From NCBI RefSeq assembly GCF_017641085.1, contig NZ_JAEPPI010000002.1:558001-622000 (forward strand): DNA of 64,000 nt, read 5' to 3'. The translations under genes and the position numbers were made by a program. Positions 50,800 to 60,317 of this stretch are shown piece after piece. The stretch is from Gracilimonas sp. GTDB lineage: Bacteria > Bacteroidota > Rhodothermia > Balneolales > Balneolaceae. Every line of letters begins with the position of its first letter. Position 1 is the first letter of the stretch. A model generated the notes under the pieces. The model saw only the letters and a list, made by a program, of their open reading frames with translations, was not told the origin of the DNA and did no database searches.

Positions 50800-51813
50800 G
50801 TGAATAATCCACTATTAAATCCTGAAGAAAAAGAAGAAGCATTTGAACAGACGGTTCGTCCGGGATCGCTTCAGGAATTTATTGGCCAGAAAAAGGCCAT
50901 TTCTAATCTTTCAGTTTTTATAAAGGCAGCTAAACAGCGGGGCGATGCGCTGGATCACGTCATTCTTTCTGGTCCACCGGGGCTGGGAAAAACCACGCTT
51001 TCCTATATTATTGCGAATGAAATGGGTGTCAAAATTCGCCCCACCACTGGACCAGTACTTGAAAAGCCGGGAGATCTGGCAGGCATGCTCACGAATCTGG
51101 ATGAAGGGGATGTGCTTTTCATTGATGAAATTCACCGGCTGAACCCGGTGATCGAAGAATATTTGTATTCAGCTATGGAAGACTATAAGCTGGATATAGT
51201 GATTGACTCCGGGCCCAACGCACGCAGTATTCAGATTGAGCTAAACCATTTTACACTGGTTGGGGCAACAACCCGTAAAGGACTGTTGACGGCCCCACTC
51301 CGCGCACGTTTCGGTATCGACATGCGACTGGATTATTACGATGTAGAATTGCTTCAGCGAATTGCCCTCCGAACGGCAGACATTATGGGGATGGGAATAA
51401 CCGAAGCCGGCGCTCATGAAATTGCCCGAAGAAGCCGCGGAACTCCACGTATCGTCAATAAGCTGCTCCGCCGCACCCGGGATTTTGCGCAGGTGGAAAG
51501 TTTGGATACCATAGACGACAAAATTGCAGATAAAGCCCTCAACGCTCTTGATGTAGATAACAACGGACTGGATGAAATGGACATCCGGATTCTGAAAGCA
51601 ATCATCGAAAATTACGATGGAGGTCCGGTCGGTTTAAGTACGCTGGGCGTAGCCGTTGGAGAGGATAAAGGTACGATTGAAGAGGTATATGAACCTTTCC
51701 TGATTAAAGAAGGTTTTTTGCAACGAACCCCCAAAGGCCGGATTGGCACGAAGAAAGCGTATCAGTATTTGAATGTTGATCCTTCTAAGACCGACCGTGA
51801 TTTGTTTAATTAG
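50800..51813 (+). CDS. ruvB: Holliday junction branch migration helicase RuvB
   Basis: The 337-aa protein has the RuvB signature VRPGSLQEFIGQKKAI, Walker A GPPGLGKTT (58-66), Walker B LFIDEIHRLNP and the C-terminal winged helix ending in GRIGTKKAYQYL. It drives branch migration with RuvA. The start is GTG at 50800. It is divergent from ppk1. ruvA and ruvC are not in the window, as is often the case in Bacteroidota. Confidence 0.97.
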   Translation: MNNPLLNPEEKEEAFEQTVRPGSLQEFIGQKKAISNLSVFIKAAKQRGDALDHVILSGPPGLGKTTLSYIIANEMGVKIRPTTGPVLEKPGDLAGMLTNLDEGDVLFIDEIHRLNPVIEEYLYSAMEDYKLDIVIDSGPNARSIQIELNHFTLVGATTRKGLLTAPLRARFGIDMRLDYYDVELLQRIALRTADIMGMGITEAGAHEIARRSRGTPRIVNKLLRRTRDFAQVESLDTIDDKIADKALNALDVDNNGLDEMDIRILKAIIENYDGGPVGLSTLGVAVGEDKGTIEEVYEPFLIKEGFLQRTPKGRIGTKKAYQYLNVDPSKTDRDLFN

Positions 51814-51837
51814 TGCATTCTGTTAAATTCTTGCATC

Positions 51838-52053
51838 ATGGGTAATCAAATCGTTATAGAACACCTTACACAGAAAGAAAAGCTTCTGCTAATGGAAGAT
51901 CTATGGAAAGATATTAGTAAAGAAGCTGATTATACTCCTCCTGTTTGGCATAAGAATGTGTTGGATAATAGAGAGCAGGCGCTTAAAGAGGGAAAAGATT
52001 CATTTACAGATTGGAAGAAAGCCAAAGAGGACATTAGAAGACAGATATCATGA
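51838..52053 (+). CDS. Addiction-module antitoxin (Unstab_antitox family)
   Basis: The 71-aa product shows the pattern of this family: EHLTQKEKLLLMEDLWKDI at the front, then ALKEGKDSFTDWKKAKEDIR. Such antitoxins pair with ParE/RelE-like toxins. The stop overlaps the start of the toxin frame (ATGA at 52050-52053). The toxin is broken by a nonsense codon, so the antitoxin may now be a leftover or cross-react with other toxins. Confidence 0.82.
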   Translation: MGNQIVIEHLTQKEKLLLMEDLWKDISKEADYTPPVWHKNVLDNREQALKEGKDSFTDWKKAKEDIRRQIS

Positions 52054-52343
52054 AGATTCTGATTCTGGATTCAGCCAAATCAGACTTAGTAAATGGGTTT
52101 TACTTCTATGAAAGTCAGGAACAGGGCCTGGGAGACTACTTTCTTGATGCCCTTTATTAAGACATAGATTCACTAATGTTATATGCCGGAGTACATCCCA
52201 AAAAGTTTGGAAGTTACCATTGCATGTTTGCTAAGCGGTTCCCATTTGCGATTTACTATAAAATGAATGAGGACTTAGTATATGTTCACGCCATACTTGA
52301 TTGTAGAAGAGATCCTGGAATGATATCCGAGAGGCTTGAGTAG
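52050..52343 (+). pseudogene. ParE/RelE-like toxin with an in-frame stop
   Basis: From the ATG at 52050 the frame reads MKILILDSAKSDLVNGFYFY, typical of ParE-family toxins. It hits TAA at codon 37 (52158-52160) and then continues in the same frame with DIDSLMLYAGVH, FAKRFPFAIYYK and VYVHAILDCRRDPG to TAG at 52341-52343. The family usually has a Ser codon at the stop position, so a single base change (TCA to TAA) would explain it. The rest of the frame is intact, so inactivation looks recent. Confidence 0.85.
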
Positions 52344-52393
52344 AAAAAGAAATGAAAGTCGATATACATAGCTTTTTTCTCGTCAAATCTTTT

Positions 52394-52401
52394 TAACTTT
52401 G
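52394..52401 (+). promoter_or_regulatory. Bacteroidota-type -7 promoter element before metK
   Basis: TAACTTTG matches the TAnnTTTG consensus of the Bacteroidota primary sigma factor; the -33 TTTG element is degenerate (T-rich around 52372-52379). It implies a metK leader of roughly 80 nt. I see no convincing SAM riboswitch in that leader. Confidence 0.5.
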
Positions 52402-52486
52402 CAGCCTTTGTGAAGCGGGGAGATTCCCAAACATCACATTTTCCTAACCGAAAGCACCTTATTATTTCAAAGAATTTAGTTTACGC

Positions 52487-53611
52487 ATGAAAAATCTTTT
52501 TACCTCTGAGTCTGTATCCGAAGGACATCCGGATAAAGTAGCCGATCAAATTTCAGACGCCATTTTAGATGCTCTCCTCGCTGACGACCCTGAATCCCGT
52601 GTTGCTGTTGAAACCCTTGTGACCACCGGCTTGGCTGTGGTTTCCGGTGAGGTGACCACTGAGTCATATATTGATGTGCAGGAAATTGTAAGGGAGGTAA
52701 TACGTGAAATTGGGTACACTAAAGCTTCCTACCGATTTGATTCAGAGAGTTGTGGTGTGCTTTCCACCATCCATAATCAAAGTCCTGATATCGCCCAGGG
52801 GGTAGATAGAGACGGAGCCGGTGATCAGGGCATGATGTTTGGTTATGCGACTAAAGAAACCCCGGAGTTTATGCCCATGCCGCTCCAGTACTCACACAAC
52901 TTGCTGAAGGAACTGGCAAAAATCCGTAAACAAACGGATAAGATGAATTACCTGGGTCCGGACAGTAAAAGCCAGGTTACCATTGAGTATGACGAAAACG
53001 GAAAGCCGGCCCGCATTCATACGATTGTACTTTCAACCCAGCATGATGCGGGTGTGGAGCAGGCTCAGATTCAGTCCGACATTAAAAAACACCTGATTGG
53101 GAATGTAATACCCGTGGAGTTGGTGGATGATCAAACGATTTATCATGTAAACCCAACCGGGAAGTTTGTAATTGGAGGTCCGCACGGTGATACTGGCTTG
53201 ACTGGCCGAAAAATCATCGTGGATACCTATGGCGGACGAGGAGCCCATGGCGGCGGGGCTTTTTCCGGGAAAGATCCATCGAAGGTGGATCGTAGTGCAG
53301 CCTATGCATCCCGGCATATCGCCAAAAACATTGTAGCTGCCGGCCTGGCTGAAGAATGTCTTGTACAGCTTGCCTATGCCATCGGCGTGGTTGAGCCGGT
53401 ATCCATAAATGTACACACCTACGGTACCGGTAAAATGAGCGATGTTGAACTGGCCGATAAAGTAGCCAAAACCTTTGACTGCACTCCACAAGGGATTATC
53501 AAACGCTTCAACCTTAAAAGCCCAATCTACCGTAAAACAGCCGCCTACGGACACTTCGGAAGAGAAGAATTCCCCTGGGAGAAGCTGGATTTTGTGGATG
53601 AGTTGGGGTGA
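52487..53611 (+). CDS. metK: S-adenosylmethionine synthetase
   Basis: The 374-aa protein has all MetK motifs: [64 protein letters not shown] and a C-terminal [13 protein letters not shown]. It makes AdoMet from methionine and ATP, which also feeds QueA and HsdM in this window. Length is near the family norm. It stands alone, convergent with the wzi-like gene. Confidence 0.98.
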   Translation: MKNLFTSESVSEGHPDKVADQISDAILDALLADDPESRVAVETLVTTGLAVVSGEVTTESYIDVQEIVREVIREIGYTKASYRFDSESCGVLSTIHNQSPDIAQGVDRDGAGDQGMMFGYATKETPEFMPMPLQYSHNLLKELAKIRKQTDKMNYLGPDSKSQVTIEYDENGKPARIHTIVLSTQHDAGVEQAQIQSDIKKHLIGNVIPVELVDDQTIYHVNPTGKFVIGGPHGDTGLTGRKIIVDTYGGRGAHGGGAFSGKDPSKVDRSAAYASRHIAKNIVAAGLAEECLVQLAYAIGVVEPVSINVHTYGTGKMSDVELADKVAKTFDCTPQGIIKRFNLKSPIYRKTAAYGHFGREEFPWEKLDFVDELG

Positions 53612-53656
53612 TTTAAAGATCTTATTTTATACACTGCTTCTTAGGTCATTCACTAT

Positions 53657-55225
53657 TTAGAAATGATATCTAAATGCGACCTTCGAGTGTATATTTACTT
53701 TTAAAATAGGGTCTTGATACAGGTAGTTATTTCTAATCCCGGTAAAAAAGGCAGCATTAAATGTAAGCTTGTTGAATTGTTTGCTGGTGTATTGAAAGCC
53801 TACGTGATGTTCCAGATCAAAGGGTCTTTTCTGATCTCCAGCCACCTGAGTTAAAAAGTAATCATCGTTAAATCGGGTGCGCTGATATTCCAGGGATAAA
53901 GAGGTTTCTTCCCAGAAGTAAGTAAGTCTTATTTCATCTGAATTCCCACCGGGCCCTATCGACGCCCCAATAATTTGACCGTTCTTGGTGTACCCTTGCT
54001 TATTTACTCCATGAGTGTAGAAAGAAGGCGCACCATATCCGGCAGTATATCGGAGATCCCAAGCAGCAAGAGCCGAGTGCTCAAAGAGTAAGCGAAATCT
54101 GTTATCATTGGATAGGGTAAATTCTTTCCAAAATCCTATAGTGAATGCACCGTAATCATCTGGATGCTCGAGGAAGTTTGAAATTCCGGCAGCGAAATCA
54201 CCCCATCCCCATTCCCAGTATAAACTGAAACGGTCATCAGTGTTTAAATACTTCAAAGAAAGGGTCATCATTTGATCATAGACATCATTGGCGAAATACC
54301 GGCCATTTATGGTCTTGCCTTTATCGGGAGATATCACACCAGAAAAAACGGCTAACCCATTATCAAAGAAACCAGTGAGATATCGGGTTTGAGTATATAA
54401 TACACGGTGAACGGTTACAGAAAATTCTTTAAAGAAATGAGGGCTGTATCCTAAAGTAATCCCCGTTAAATATCGTTGGTCATCTTCAGGGTCGTCATTA
54501 TAGTATTCAGACTCATCAATTAACCCCCAAATAATTTGGCCATCAATGTCACCTATAGAGGTTTCCAAAACTTCACTGGTTCCAATCCTGAAGTGAGGAA
54601 AGCCACCTGCGTTAGTGCTCATAAGAATGGGGTTATAAATAGCAGGACCCCAGCGCATATTTTGGGTGGACAGTGAAAACTTTATTTTATTAAGAGACAG
54701 TGCAACTTCGCTTTGACCAGGATAGAGTTTTACATCTGAACTTTCTCCGTATCTAATTACATAATCAATGTCATCAAAAGGATACTGGTATGGATTATTA
54801 CGACTAGTGTATTGCACACCGGTATTAAATGGGAGGTTCTGGTTGTATTGAATGATAGGGTTAAAAACGTAAGTGAGATTTCCCCACCTTCCGGAAAAAC
54901 CAAAAGCTGTAGTAAAATTCACTCCTTTACCTTGCCAGGCAGGACCATCGTTCAAGCCTCTGGCATATTCAGAATTATAAACGGTGTTTGTGTAAAATGG
55001 CAAAACATTGAAATAGCCTTTGATATCATCAGTACAAGCAATCGAAGGGAAAAAGCTTATGTGGTCATCGTAGCAGGAGTTTTCGTAATTATCGAGCAGG
55101 TCTTGTTGGTCAAGAATAATTGTCTGAGCTGAAACACCGGAAAGTAATGTAAGGGACAAAAATATCGTGAATAGGTACGTAGTAGTTTTTAGTACTCGAT
55201 ATTTGGTTGAATAGTTGTTTGACAT
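53657..55225 (-). CDS. Capsule assembly Wzi-family outer-membrane protein
   Basis: The 522-aa protein has a signal peptide (FTIFLSLTLLSGVSA) and a beta-barrel pattern of alternating aromatic strands, ending in VAFRYHF with a terminal Phe. Wzi proteins bind capsular polysaccharide at the surface; motifs such as NMRWGPAIYNPILMS and YWEWGWGDFA fit the family. It precedes the surface-polymer genes, in the same direction as the neighbouring glycosyltransferases. The link to capsule is based on family and context. Confidence 0.85.
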   Translation of the reverse strand: MSNNYSTKYRVLKTTTYLFTIFLSLTLLSGVSAQTIILDQQDLLDNYENSCYDDHISFFPSIACTDDIKGYFNVLPFYTNTVYNSEYARGLNDGPAWQGKGVNFTTAFGFSGRWGNLTYVFNPIIQYNQNLPFNTGVQYTSRNNPYQYPFDDIDYVIRYGESSDVKLYPGQSEVALSLNKIKFSLSTQNMRWGPAIYNPILMSTNAGGFPHFRIGTSEVLETSIGDIDGQIIWGLIDESEYYNDDPEDDQRYLTGITLGYSPHFFKEFSVTVHRVLYTQTRYLTGFFDNGLAVFSGVISPDKGKTINGRYFANDVYDQMMTLSLKYLNTDDRFSLYWEWGWGDFAAGISNFLEHPDDYGAFTIGFWKEFTLSNDNRFRLLFEHSALAAWDLRYTAGYGAPSFYTHGVNKQGYTKNGQIIGASIGPGGNSDEIRLTYFWEETSLSLEYQRTRFNDDYFLTQVAGDQKRPFDLEHHVGFQYTSKQFNKLTFNAAFFTGIRNNYLYQDPILKVNIHSKVAFRYHF

Positions 55226-55292
55226 ATGAGTTTCGAAAAATGTTTAAGTCAGGTTAGAATGATAGCCCGTTTATATCAATATTAAAGAGTAG

Positions 55293-56270
55293 TTACCCTG
55301 ATTTGTTGTCTTGGAAGTTTAACCATCTCTCTTCAAAGTATTTAATGCCAATGGTGTTATTACGGTCTTCGTTTTTAGGTTTGTTCCAGTTATTGATTTT
55401 AGCAAGGCTGCTGGAACTGAAATCCTGGCGCTTAAAAAAAGGTGAATAACAAAATCTATGCATTGGGAATACAATTTTTGGGACCAATGCGTGTGCACTT
55501 ATCCAAACATCATCCACAAACCTTAACGCTTTCGGAGCTGAGGAATAATCCTGAAGTTCATTTAAATTGAAAAACTCGGGTTTTAAAAGATAACCAGAAT
55601 ACCCTTGTATAACATCTATGGGATATGGCTTATTTACTCGAGTTCCGGGTATCGGGGTGGGTGGAATTTTAAAGATATTTGACTTCAGGGTGGTCGGTTT
55701 GTCGATGAGATCATCGGGTACTCTCCATCCACTGGCAGCTAATATTTTTTCAGGATGATGGCGGGAAGCCTGTTCAAACTGTTCCACATAATTGGGCGGA
55801 TAGATGTTGTCATCATCCACTACTAAAATATGCTGTTTTTCCGGAAACTGAGCCAATGCGTGAATAAATTTTGTGGCCGGCCCGTAATCCACCTCAACCC
55901 GGTGAATGTGAATGTTACTCAACTCATTTAAATGAGTAGGAACGTTATAAGGCTTATTATTTCTGAAACTCCGATATGGGAGATAAATATTAATGCTTGC
56001 CGGTTTCGTGTTTTGATACAACAAACTTTTCAGAGTAAGATCCAGCTTATCAATTCTTTCCGGAATGGTAGTAAAGGAAATTACGATGTCATTACTTTTG
56101 GAAAGATCGGAGTGATAGCGGTCCCATTCCTTTAGTGACTTTGAGTTCAACCTGATGAAATGCACAAAGTCTTTTATCAGGTTTTTTCCTGACAGATAGT
56201 TGTAGATCCATACTGATAATCCCATCAAGGCAAAAACCACTAAAATCGGTATGTATATCATGCCATCCAT
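55293..56270 (-). CDS. GT-A-type glycosyltransferase with N-terminal membrane segment
   Basis: Starting at ATG 56270 gives about 325 aa with one N-terminal TM helix (YIPILVVFALMGLSVWIYNY) and a GT-A domain. FTTIPERIDKLDLTLKSLL and the metal motif VVDDDNIYPP are typical. The acceptor and donor are unknown. It starts 2 nt after the stop of the next upstream gene, in an evident operon with the other transferase, ABC transporter and Stealth genes. A longer start at 56300 overlaps that gene and is less likely. Confidence 0.8.
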   Translation of the reverse strand: MDGMIYIPILVVFALMGLSVWIYNYLSGKNLIKDFVHFIRLNSKSLKEWDRYHSDLSKSNDIVISFTTIPERIDKLDLTLKSLLYQNTKPASINIYLPYRSFRNNKPYNVPTHLNELSNIHIHRVEVDYGPATKFIHALAQFPEKQHILVVDDDNIYPPNYVEQFEQASRHHPEKILAASGWRVPDDLIDKPTTLKSNIFKIPPTPIPGTRVNKPYPIDVIQGYSGYLLKPEFFNLNELQDYSSAPKALRFVDDVWISAHALVPKIVFPMHRFCYSPFFKRQDFSSSSLAKINNWNKPKNEDRNNTIGIKYFEERWLNFQDNKSG

Positions 56271-56271
56271 A

Positions 56272-57105
56272 TCAGAAAAGGCGGTTAATGAGCATATCAA
56301 TTTGGCGGACTACCTTGAAGTAAGGAATGGTTAGTACGTTCAGGCTTTCGGGAATACTTGGTGAAACGAAATTTCTGACGCTAATAAATGAAGTCGGATT
56401 CCATGAACTGATGTCAACTTCGTCATCTGTGAGGGTGAGGTTATCCTTTTCAGCGGCTTCCATTAGTAAAATGGAAAGCAGGGATTGATCATCACGATGA
56501 TTGCTTCGATTAGCGCCTTCCGGCTTAATGCACTCTTTAATTAATGCCAACTCTCTCCACTTTTCAATAACCTCTTTAATCACTTTATTGGAATGCGAAA
56601 ACCCACAGGTATTACCGGCACGATTACGTTTCCCGTACCAATGCTGAGGAACGTTCATGTAATCTAAGGTCTCCTGAACCGTCCACTCATCAAGCGTACC
56701 CGAACCGCTGAACGGGACATAACTGCCGGTTTCAGATATCACATTCCATATCGACTTCAGGTTCTTGAGGATAATATTGGCACTATCGAGCCACAGGATA
56801 TTTGCTTCTTTTTGATTAATAACCTCTTGTATAATGATTGGCTTCCAGGAATAAGTTTTGTATTTCAGTTTCACGAACTCAGGATAGTTCTCAAAACCAA
56901 ACTTATGAGAGATGAAATTATGACTGCTTTTTGATTGTAGTTCTTTCAGATAGACTCTCTGTTCGCTATTCAAGCCGATGTCATAAAATATAAATCCACT
57001 GTTATTAAACTCTTCTGTTTGAATGTAAGAATGGTAGAGTTGAAGGAAACTCCGGAAGTATCTTTCATCTGCAGCAGAAATAATATAGTTAGGATTCGTC
57101 CCCAA
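56272..57105 (-). CDS. Nucleotide-sugar glycosyltransferase-like protein
   Basis: The 277-aa protein has an N-terminal YIISAADERYFRSFLQLYHS and a DxS-type motif, NILWLDSANIIL. A later stretch reads GNTCGFSHSNKVIKEVIEKW. It resembles galactosyltransferase/DUF1647-like GT-A enzymes. No signal peptide is seen, so it acts in the cytoplasm or at the inner membrane. Spacing to both neighbours is a few nt, so it is in the same polymer operon. The sugar used cannot be told. Confidence 0.75.
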   Translation of the reverse strand: MGTNPNYIISAADERYFRSFLQLYHSYIQTEEFNNSGFIFYDIGLNSEQRVYLKELQSKSSHNFISHKFGFENYPEFVKLKYKTYSWKPIIIQEVINQKEANILWLDSANIILKNLKSIWNVISETGSYVPFSGSGTLDEWTVQETLDYMNVPQHWYGKRNRAGNTCGFSHSNKVIKEVIEKWRELALIKECIKPEGANRSNHRDDQSLLSILLMEAAEKDNLTLTDDEVDISSWNPTSFISVRNFVSPSIPESLNVLTIPYFKVVRQIDMLINRLF

Positions 57106-57115
57106 GGCTTATGTT

Positions 57116-58747
57116 CTATTTAGTAACGAGTGAGTCTTTTGCTGCAATTTTCCCATCTTGCATTTTCACCACACGATCCGCGGTATCAAAATACCGGTCA
57201 TCATGAGTAATTACGATAACGGTTTTCCCTTTTTCGATAAGGAAGGGAATAATCTTGTTATAGAAGATAGTCTTGAAGTGAGGGTCCTGATGAGCAGCCC
57301 ATTCATCCAGTAGATATATATCTTTATCCTCGAGTATGGCCTGAATTAATGAGAGCCTTTTACGTTGGCCGTCCGAAAGCTTTTTTGTGGTGAATCTGTT
57401 TTCAACGATAGAAACTTTATCAGTTAGTTCCAGCAATTCAATCAAATAGTCACCTTCTCTGTCAACTTTTCCTACAGAGATATGATGAAGGTGATCAAAT
57501 ACATAGGAATCTGAAAAAACGGTAGCAAAATGTGAACGGTAGTGTTTCAGGTTTCGGTCGTTAACAGGCTGACCATAATACTTAAGATTGCCACCCACCG
57601 GTTTATATAAGCCTGTAATAATTTTTGCAAGAGTGGTTTTACCGGAACCGTTTCCCCCTACAAGAAAGATTACTTCACCTTGATTAATTTTTAAGTCAAT
57701 CGGCCCAAGCTCAAATACTTTCCCTCCATCATCATTGAGATACTGATGTACTACTGCTTCTAACTCAATTTGGGGTAGCCCGGTTTTTGTGTCATCTAAT
57801 GTAATTTCATTTATAGAGCCATCGGTATTTTCCATAGTGAGGCCAATCGATTCTATTTGCTCCAGTGCGGTTTCGATACGTTTCAAATTGCTTAAAAAAC
57901 CACTTGCAGTGGATAAAGGGGCCAGCGTAAACAAAACGAGTGTCAGGTAACGCCCAAAAAACTCCAGATCAACAAAACCGGTTTTATATATAGCGATTAT
58001 CATTCCCCCCAAACCCATAAGCAATACGATATCCGTCATACGATTGGAAAAAGAAGCGATAACATTTTCTTTCAGGGCATGCAGGTTCTGTATCCTGCTC
58101 GTAGGAATAATCTCCTTATTCAGGTAAGATTCTTTGAAATCTTTATTCAAAGTGAGTTCTTTTATTCCAAATACTAAGCCTTCAAAATGCTGGTACAAAT
58201 CGTTGAGTTGTTCACGGGCCAGGTCAGAATATTTTTTAACGAATGGTAAGGTGACTTTCGTAAATAGAAAGACCAGGGCGAATAGTACAATTGTTGCAAC
58301 GGTAAGGATTGGAGAATAAAACACAAGGTAGGCTACAATCCCCAAAACAGTAGCGATACCGGTTGTTACACCGGGGAGTCTGTCAAGCGAGTAGGCAATT
58401 GTTTTGATGTCTTCCGTAAGTATTGCCAGAAGCTTCGGCTGTTTTTTTTCAACCGATTCAAAAGAAGCTTTCAGGATTTTGCGGGAGAGATCTTCACGAA
58501 GTTTATGGACAATCGATTGGATGAGTTTTGATACTGAGTAAGAAGCTATGAAGGCAAAAATCATATACCCCAAAGCAAATAAACCGAAATTCCACAGAAA
58601 CTGATCTAAGGTGAAATCAGCAGACGTAACCGCCTGATGTATTGTTTTAATTAAAAAAGTTGAACACAGTCCCGTCAATGCACTGGATATACTGGATACC
58701 AGAAATATGGGCATTGAGGATTTTATAAGTAAAGCGATAAACCGCAT
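57116..58747 (-). CDS. Exporter-type ABC transporter (cyclic-peptide/SyrD-like), fused TM and ATPase
   Basis: The 543-aa protein has about six membrane segments (1-290) and a C-terminal ATPase with Walker A GGNGSGKTT (about 366-374). The signature is an altered LSDGQRKRLSL (about 456) and the Walker B region reads YLLDEWAAHQDPHF. The DEWAAHQDP form is typical of the SyrD/PvdE/YojI exporters for peptides. Here it lies between a Stealth transferase and glycosyltransferases, so the cargo may be a lipid- or peptide-linked surface building block. The substrate is not determined. Confidence 0.88.
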   Translation of the reverse strand: MRFIALLIKSSMPIFLVSSISSALTGLCSTFLIKTIHQAVTSADFTLDQFLWNFGLFALGYMIFAFIASYSVSKLIQSIVHKLREDLSRKILKASFESVEKKQPKLLAILTEDIKTIAYSLDRLPGVTTGIATVLGIVAYLVFYSPILTVATIVLFALVFLFTKVTLPFVKKYSDLAREQLNDLYQHFEGLVFGIKELTLNKDFKESYLNKEIIPTSRIQNLHALKENVIASFSNRMTDIVLLMGLGGMIIAIYKTGFVDLEFFGRYLTLVLFTLAPLSTASGFLSNLKRIETALEQIESIGLTMENTDGSINEITLDDTKTGLPQIELEAVVHQYLNDDGGKVFELGPIDLKINQGEVIFLVGGNGSGKTTLAKIITGLYKPVGGNLKYYGQPVNDRNLKHYRSHFATVFSDSYVFDHLHHISVGKVDREGDYLIELLELTDKVSIVENRFTTKKLSDGQRKRLSLIQAILEDKDIYLLDEWAAHQDPHFKTIFYNKIIPFLIEKGKTVIVITHDDRYFDTADRVVKMQDGKIAAKDSLVTK

Positions 58748-58761
58748 AAGCAGGGCGTGTA

Positions 58762-59658
58762 CTAATCAGTTAATTCAAACGAAGAAGGTGCCGGATACTT
58801 CTGTTCCAAAAAATCTTTCACCAGCTCCACAACCTTTGGATTCGGGTTCCCGCGGAGGTCATCATTCAAGCAATAAAATTCCGGGCTGTTTCTTCTCATT
58901 TTATCAAAGAAAGATTGTTGTTTGCTGAAATTGTTGGTCAATTTATGAAATCTGAAGATTTTAATTAGTTCGGTAATCCATACAGGGTCCGATTCATCTC
59001 GGTGATGTTTCAGCATGTGGTACCGATATAACTTCAAAGGAAATAAATCGCGGTCATTCCGAAATTTATGCTGACGCGTGTTCTCGGTTTTGTCGGGAAA
59101 TACCGAGAAGGCTTCTTCCCAGTATTTCTTATTTATCAGAATAGGCTGATGTTCAATGATGCCCAATCCGACAATATCTCTGTATCCGTCATGGATTCTC
59201 CATTTCAGATTCTCTCCAAAAAAGGTGTTGTACACTCGATACTTATGATCCTTATAAAATGATTGCAGGCTAACGGGGGCTCCAAACAAAAAATCGTCGT
59301 TCATGTAGAGAAAATTCTTGCTTAATCCGGGAATATTATGAAGAAAACTTTCAATAACATTTGAGTTAAACGTAGGGAGATATTTATCCGGAATTACCTG
59401 GTCGTGATGTACCAGCTCTATTCGTTCATTACTTACATCAAGCCATTCGGGTACCTGTGGTCTTGCCGTTAAAATGTATATCTTGTTAAATCTGTTAAAG
59501 TACTTTTCGAGTGAACGCAGGCTAAAACGGATCATTTGAAAGGTGTCACGATAGCGCTCAGGATTGGTATCTTTTTTTTTGGATGCATAGGCATCACGGG
59601 TCTTTGCATACTCTTGATCTGATCCGTTGACCCACGTGTAAACTACATCAAAATTCAT
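58762..59658 (-). CDS. Stealth-family capsular polysaccharide phosphotransferase
   Basis: The 298-aa protein has Stealth CR1 (FDVVYTWVNGSD at the start), CR2 (IYILTARPQVPEWL, HHDQVIPDKYLPTFNSNVIE, NFLYMNDDFLFG) and later conserved pieces near FYCLNDD. Stealth enzymes link sugars by phosphodiester bonds in capsule-like polymers. It is first in the leftward polymer row and divergent from the LicD-like gene. All core motifs are present. Confidence 0.9.
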   Translation of the reverse strand: MNFDVVYTWVNGSDQEYAKTRDAYASKKKDTNPERYRDTFQMIRFSLRSLEKYFNRFNKIYILTARPQVPEWLDVSNERIELVHHDQVIPDKYLPTFNSNVIESFLHNIPGLSKNFLYMNDDFLFGAPVSLQSFYKDHKYRVYNTFFGENLKWRIHDGYRDIVGLGIIEHQPILINKKYWEEAFSVFPDKTENTRQHKFRNDRDLFPLKLYRYHMLKHHRDESDPVWITELIKIFRFHKLTNNFSKQQSFFDKMRRNSPEFYCLNDDLRGNPNPKVVELVKDFLEQKYPAPSSFELTD

Positions 59659-59681
59659 TCAGTGATTATAAGGAGGACTTT

Positions 59682-60281
59682 TTGTTAAACCCCATAAGTT
59701 ACCATTTCAGACGACTGCAGGAATATACTCAAAGATTAGTTCATACGAGAATGAATAACGGAGACTTAAGGCAACAAATACTTTGGGAACTGTTCGAGTC
59801 TTCCAACCGGTTTTTGCAGGATATAAAGGTAGATTATTGGGTTGATTTCGGCACTTTGCTGGGCTTTTACAGGGAGAATGATATCATTGCCCACGATATC
59901 GATATCGATTATGGTTGCCATGAAAAACACTATCCCTATATTTTGAATAATCTGGATAAGCTGCCTGCGGAACTTACTATGCATGATACCTCTAACCGGC
60001 ATAACGGCCCCAAACTGTATATGAGTTATAAAGGCTTTGATGCTGATATCTATTTTTACAGAGAGGAAGAAGGTCAATTATTTAGTACGGAAGAAACGGA
60101 CTGGGAAAACTATAATTCTCCAAGCCCGAAGGACTTGGTTTTTCCAACCAAAGACTTCGAGATTCGGGGGCTGCAAACACGCATACCTGACAAGACAGAA
60201 GCGTATCTGAAAACCATTTATGGATGTTTGGATAAGGATGCTGTTAGAAATCCTGAAACAGGCTACTGGGAAAAGCCTTAG
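59682..60281 (+). CDS. LicD-like phosphotransferase/nucleotidyltransferase
   Basis: The 199-aa protein has the LicD/fukutin-type core WVDFGTLLGFYREND followed by IIAHDIDIDYG (acidic metal site, about 54-78). LicD-type enzymes transfer phosphocholine or similar phospho-groups to cell-surface sugars. The TTG start at 59682 is supported by an AGGAGG at 59671-59676. It is convergent with a LicC-like nucleotidyltransferase, whose product could be its donor. Confidence 0.82.
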   Translation: MLNPISYHFRRLQEYTQRLVHTRMNNGDLRQQILWELFESSNRFLQDIKVDYWVDFGTLLGFYRENDIIAHDIDIDYGCHEKHYPYILNNLDKLPAELTMHDTSNRHNGPKLYMSYKGFDADIYFYREEEGQLFSTEETDWENYNSPSPKDLVFPTKDFEIRGLQTRIPDKTEAYLKTIYGCLDKDAVRNPETGYWEKP

Positions 60282-60317
60282 GGTTAGTTGAACCCCTGCA
60301 GAACAGCAACCTGAAAA

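Noticed and set aside
52402-52486. SAM riboswitch in the metK leader
   Set aside because: The leader is short and I could not fit the SAM-I, SAM-II or SAM-V core patterns to it.
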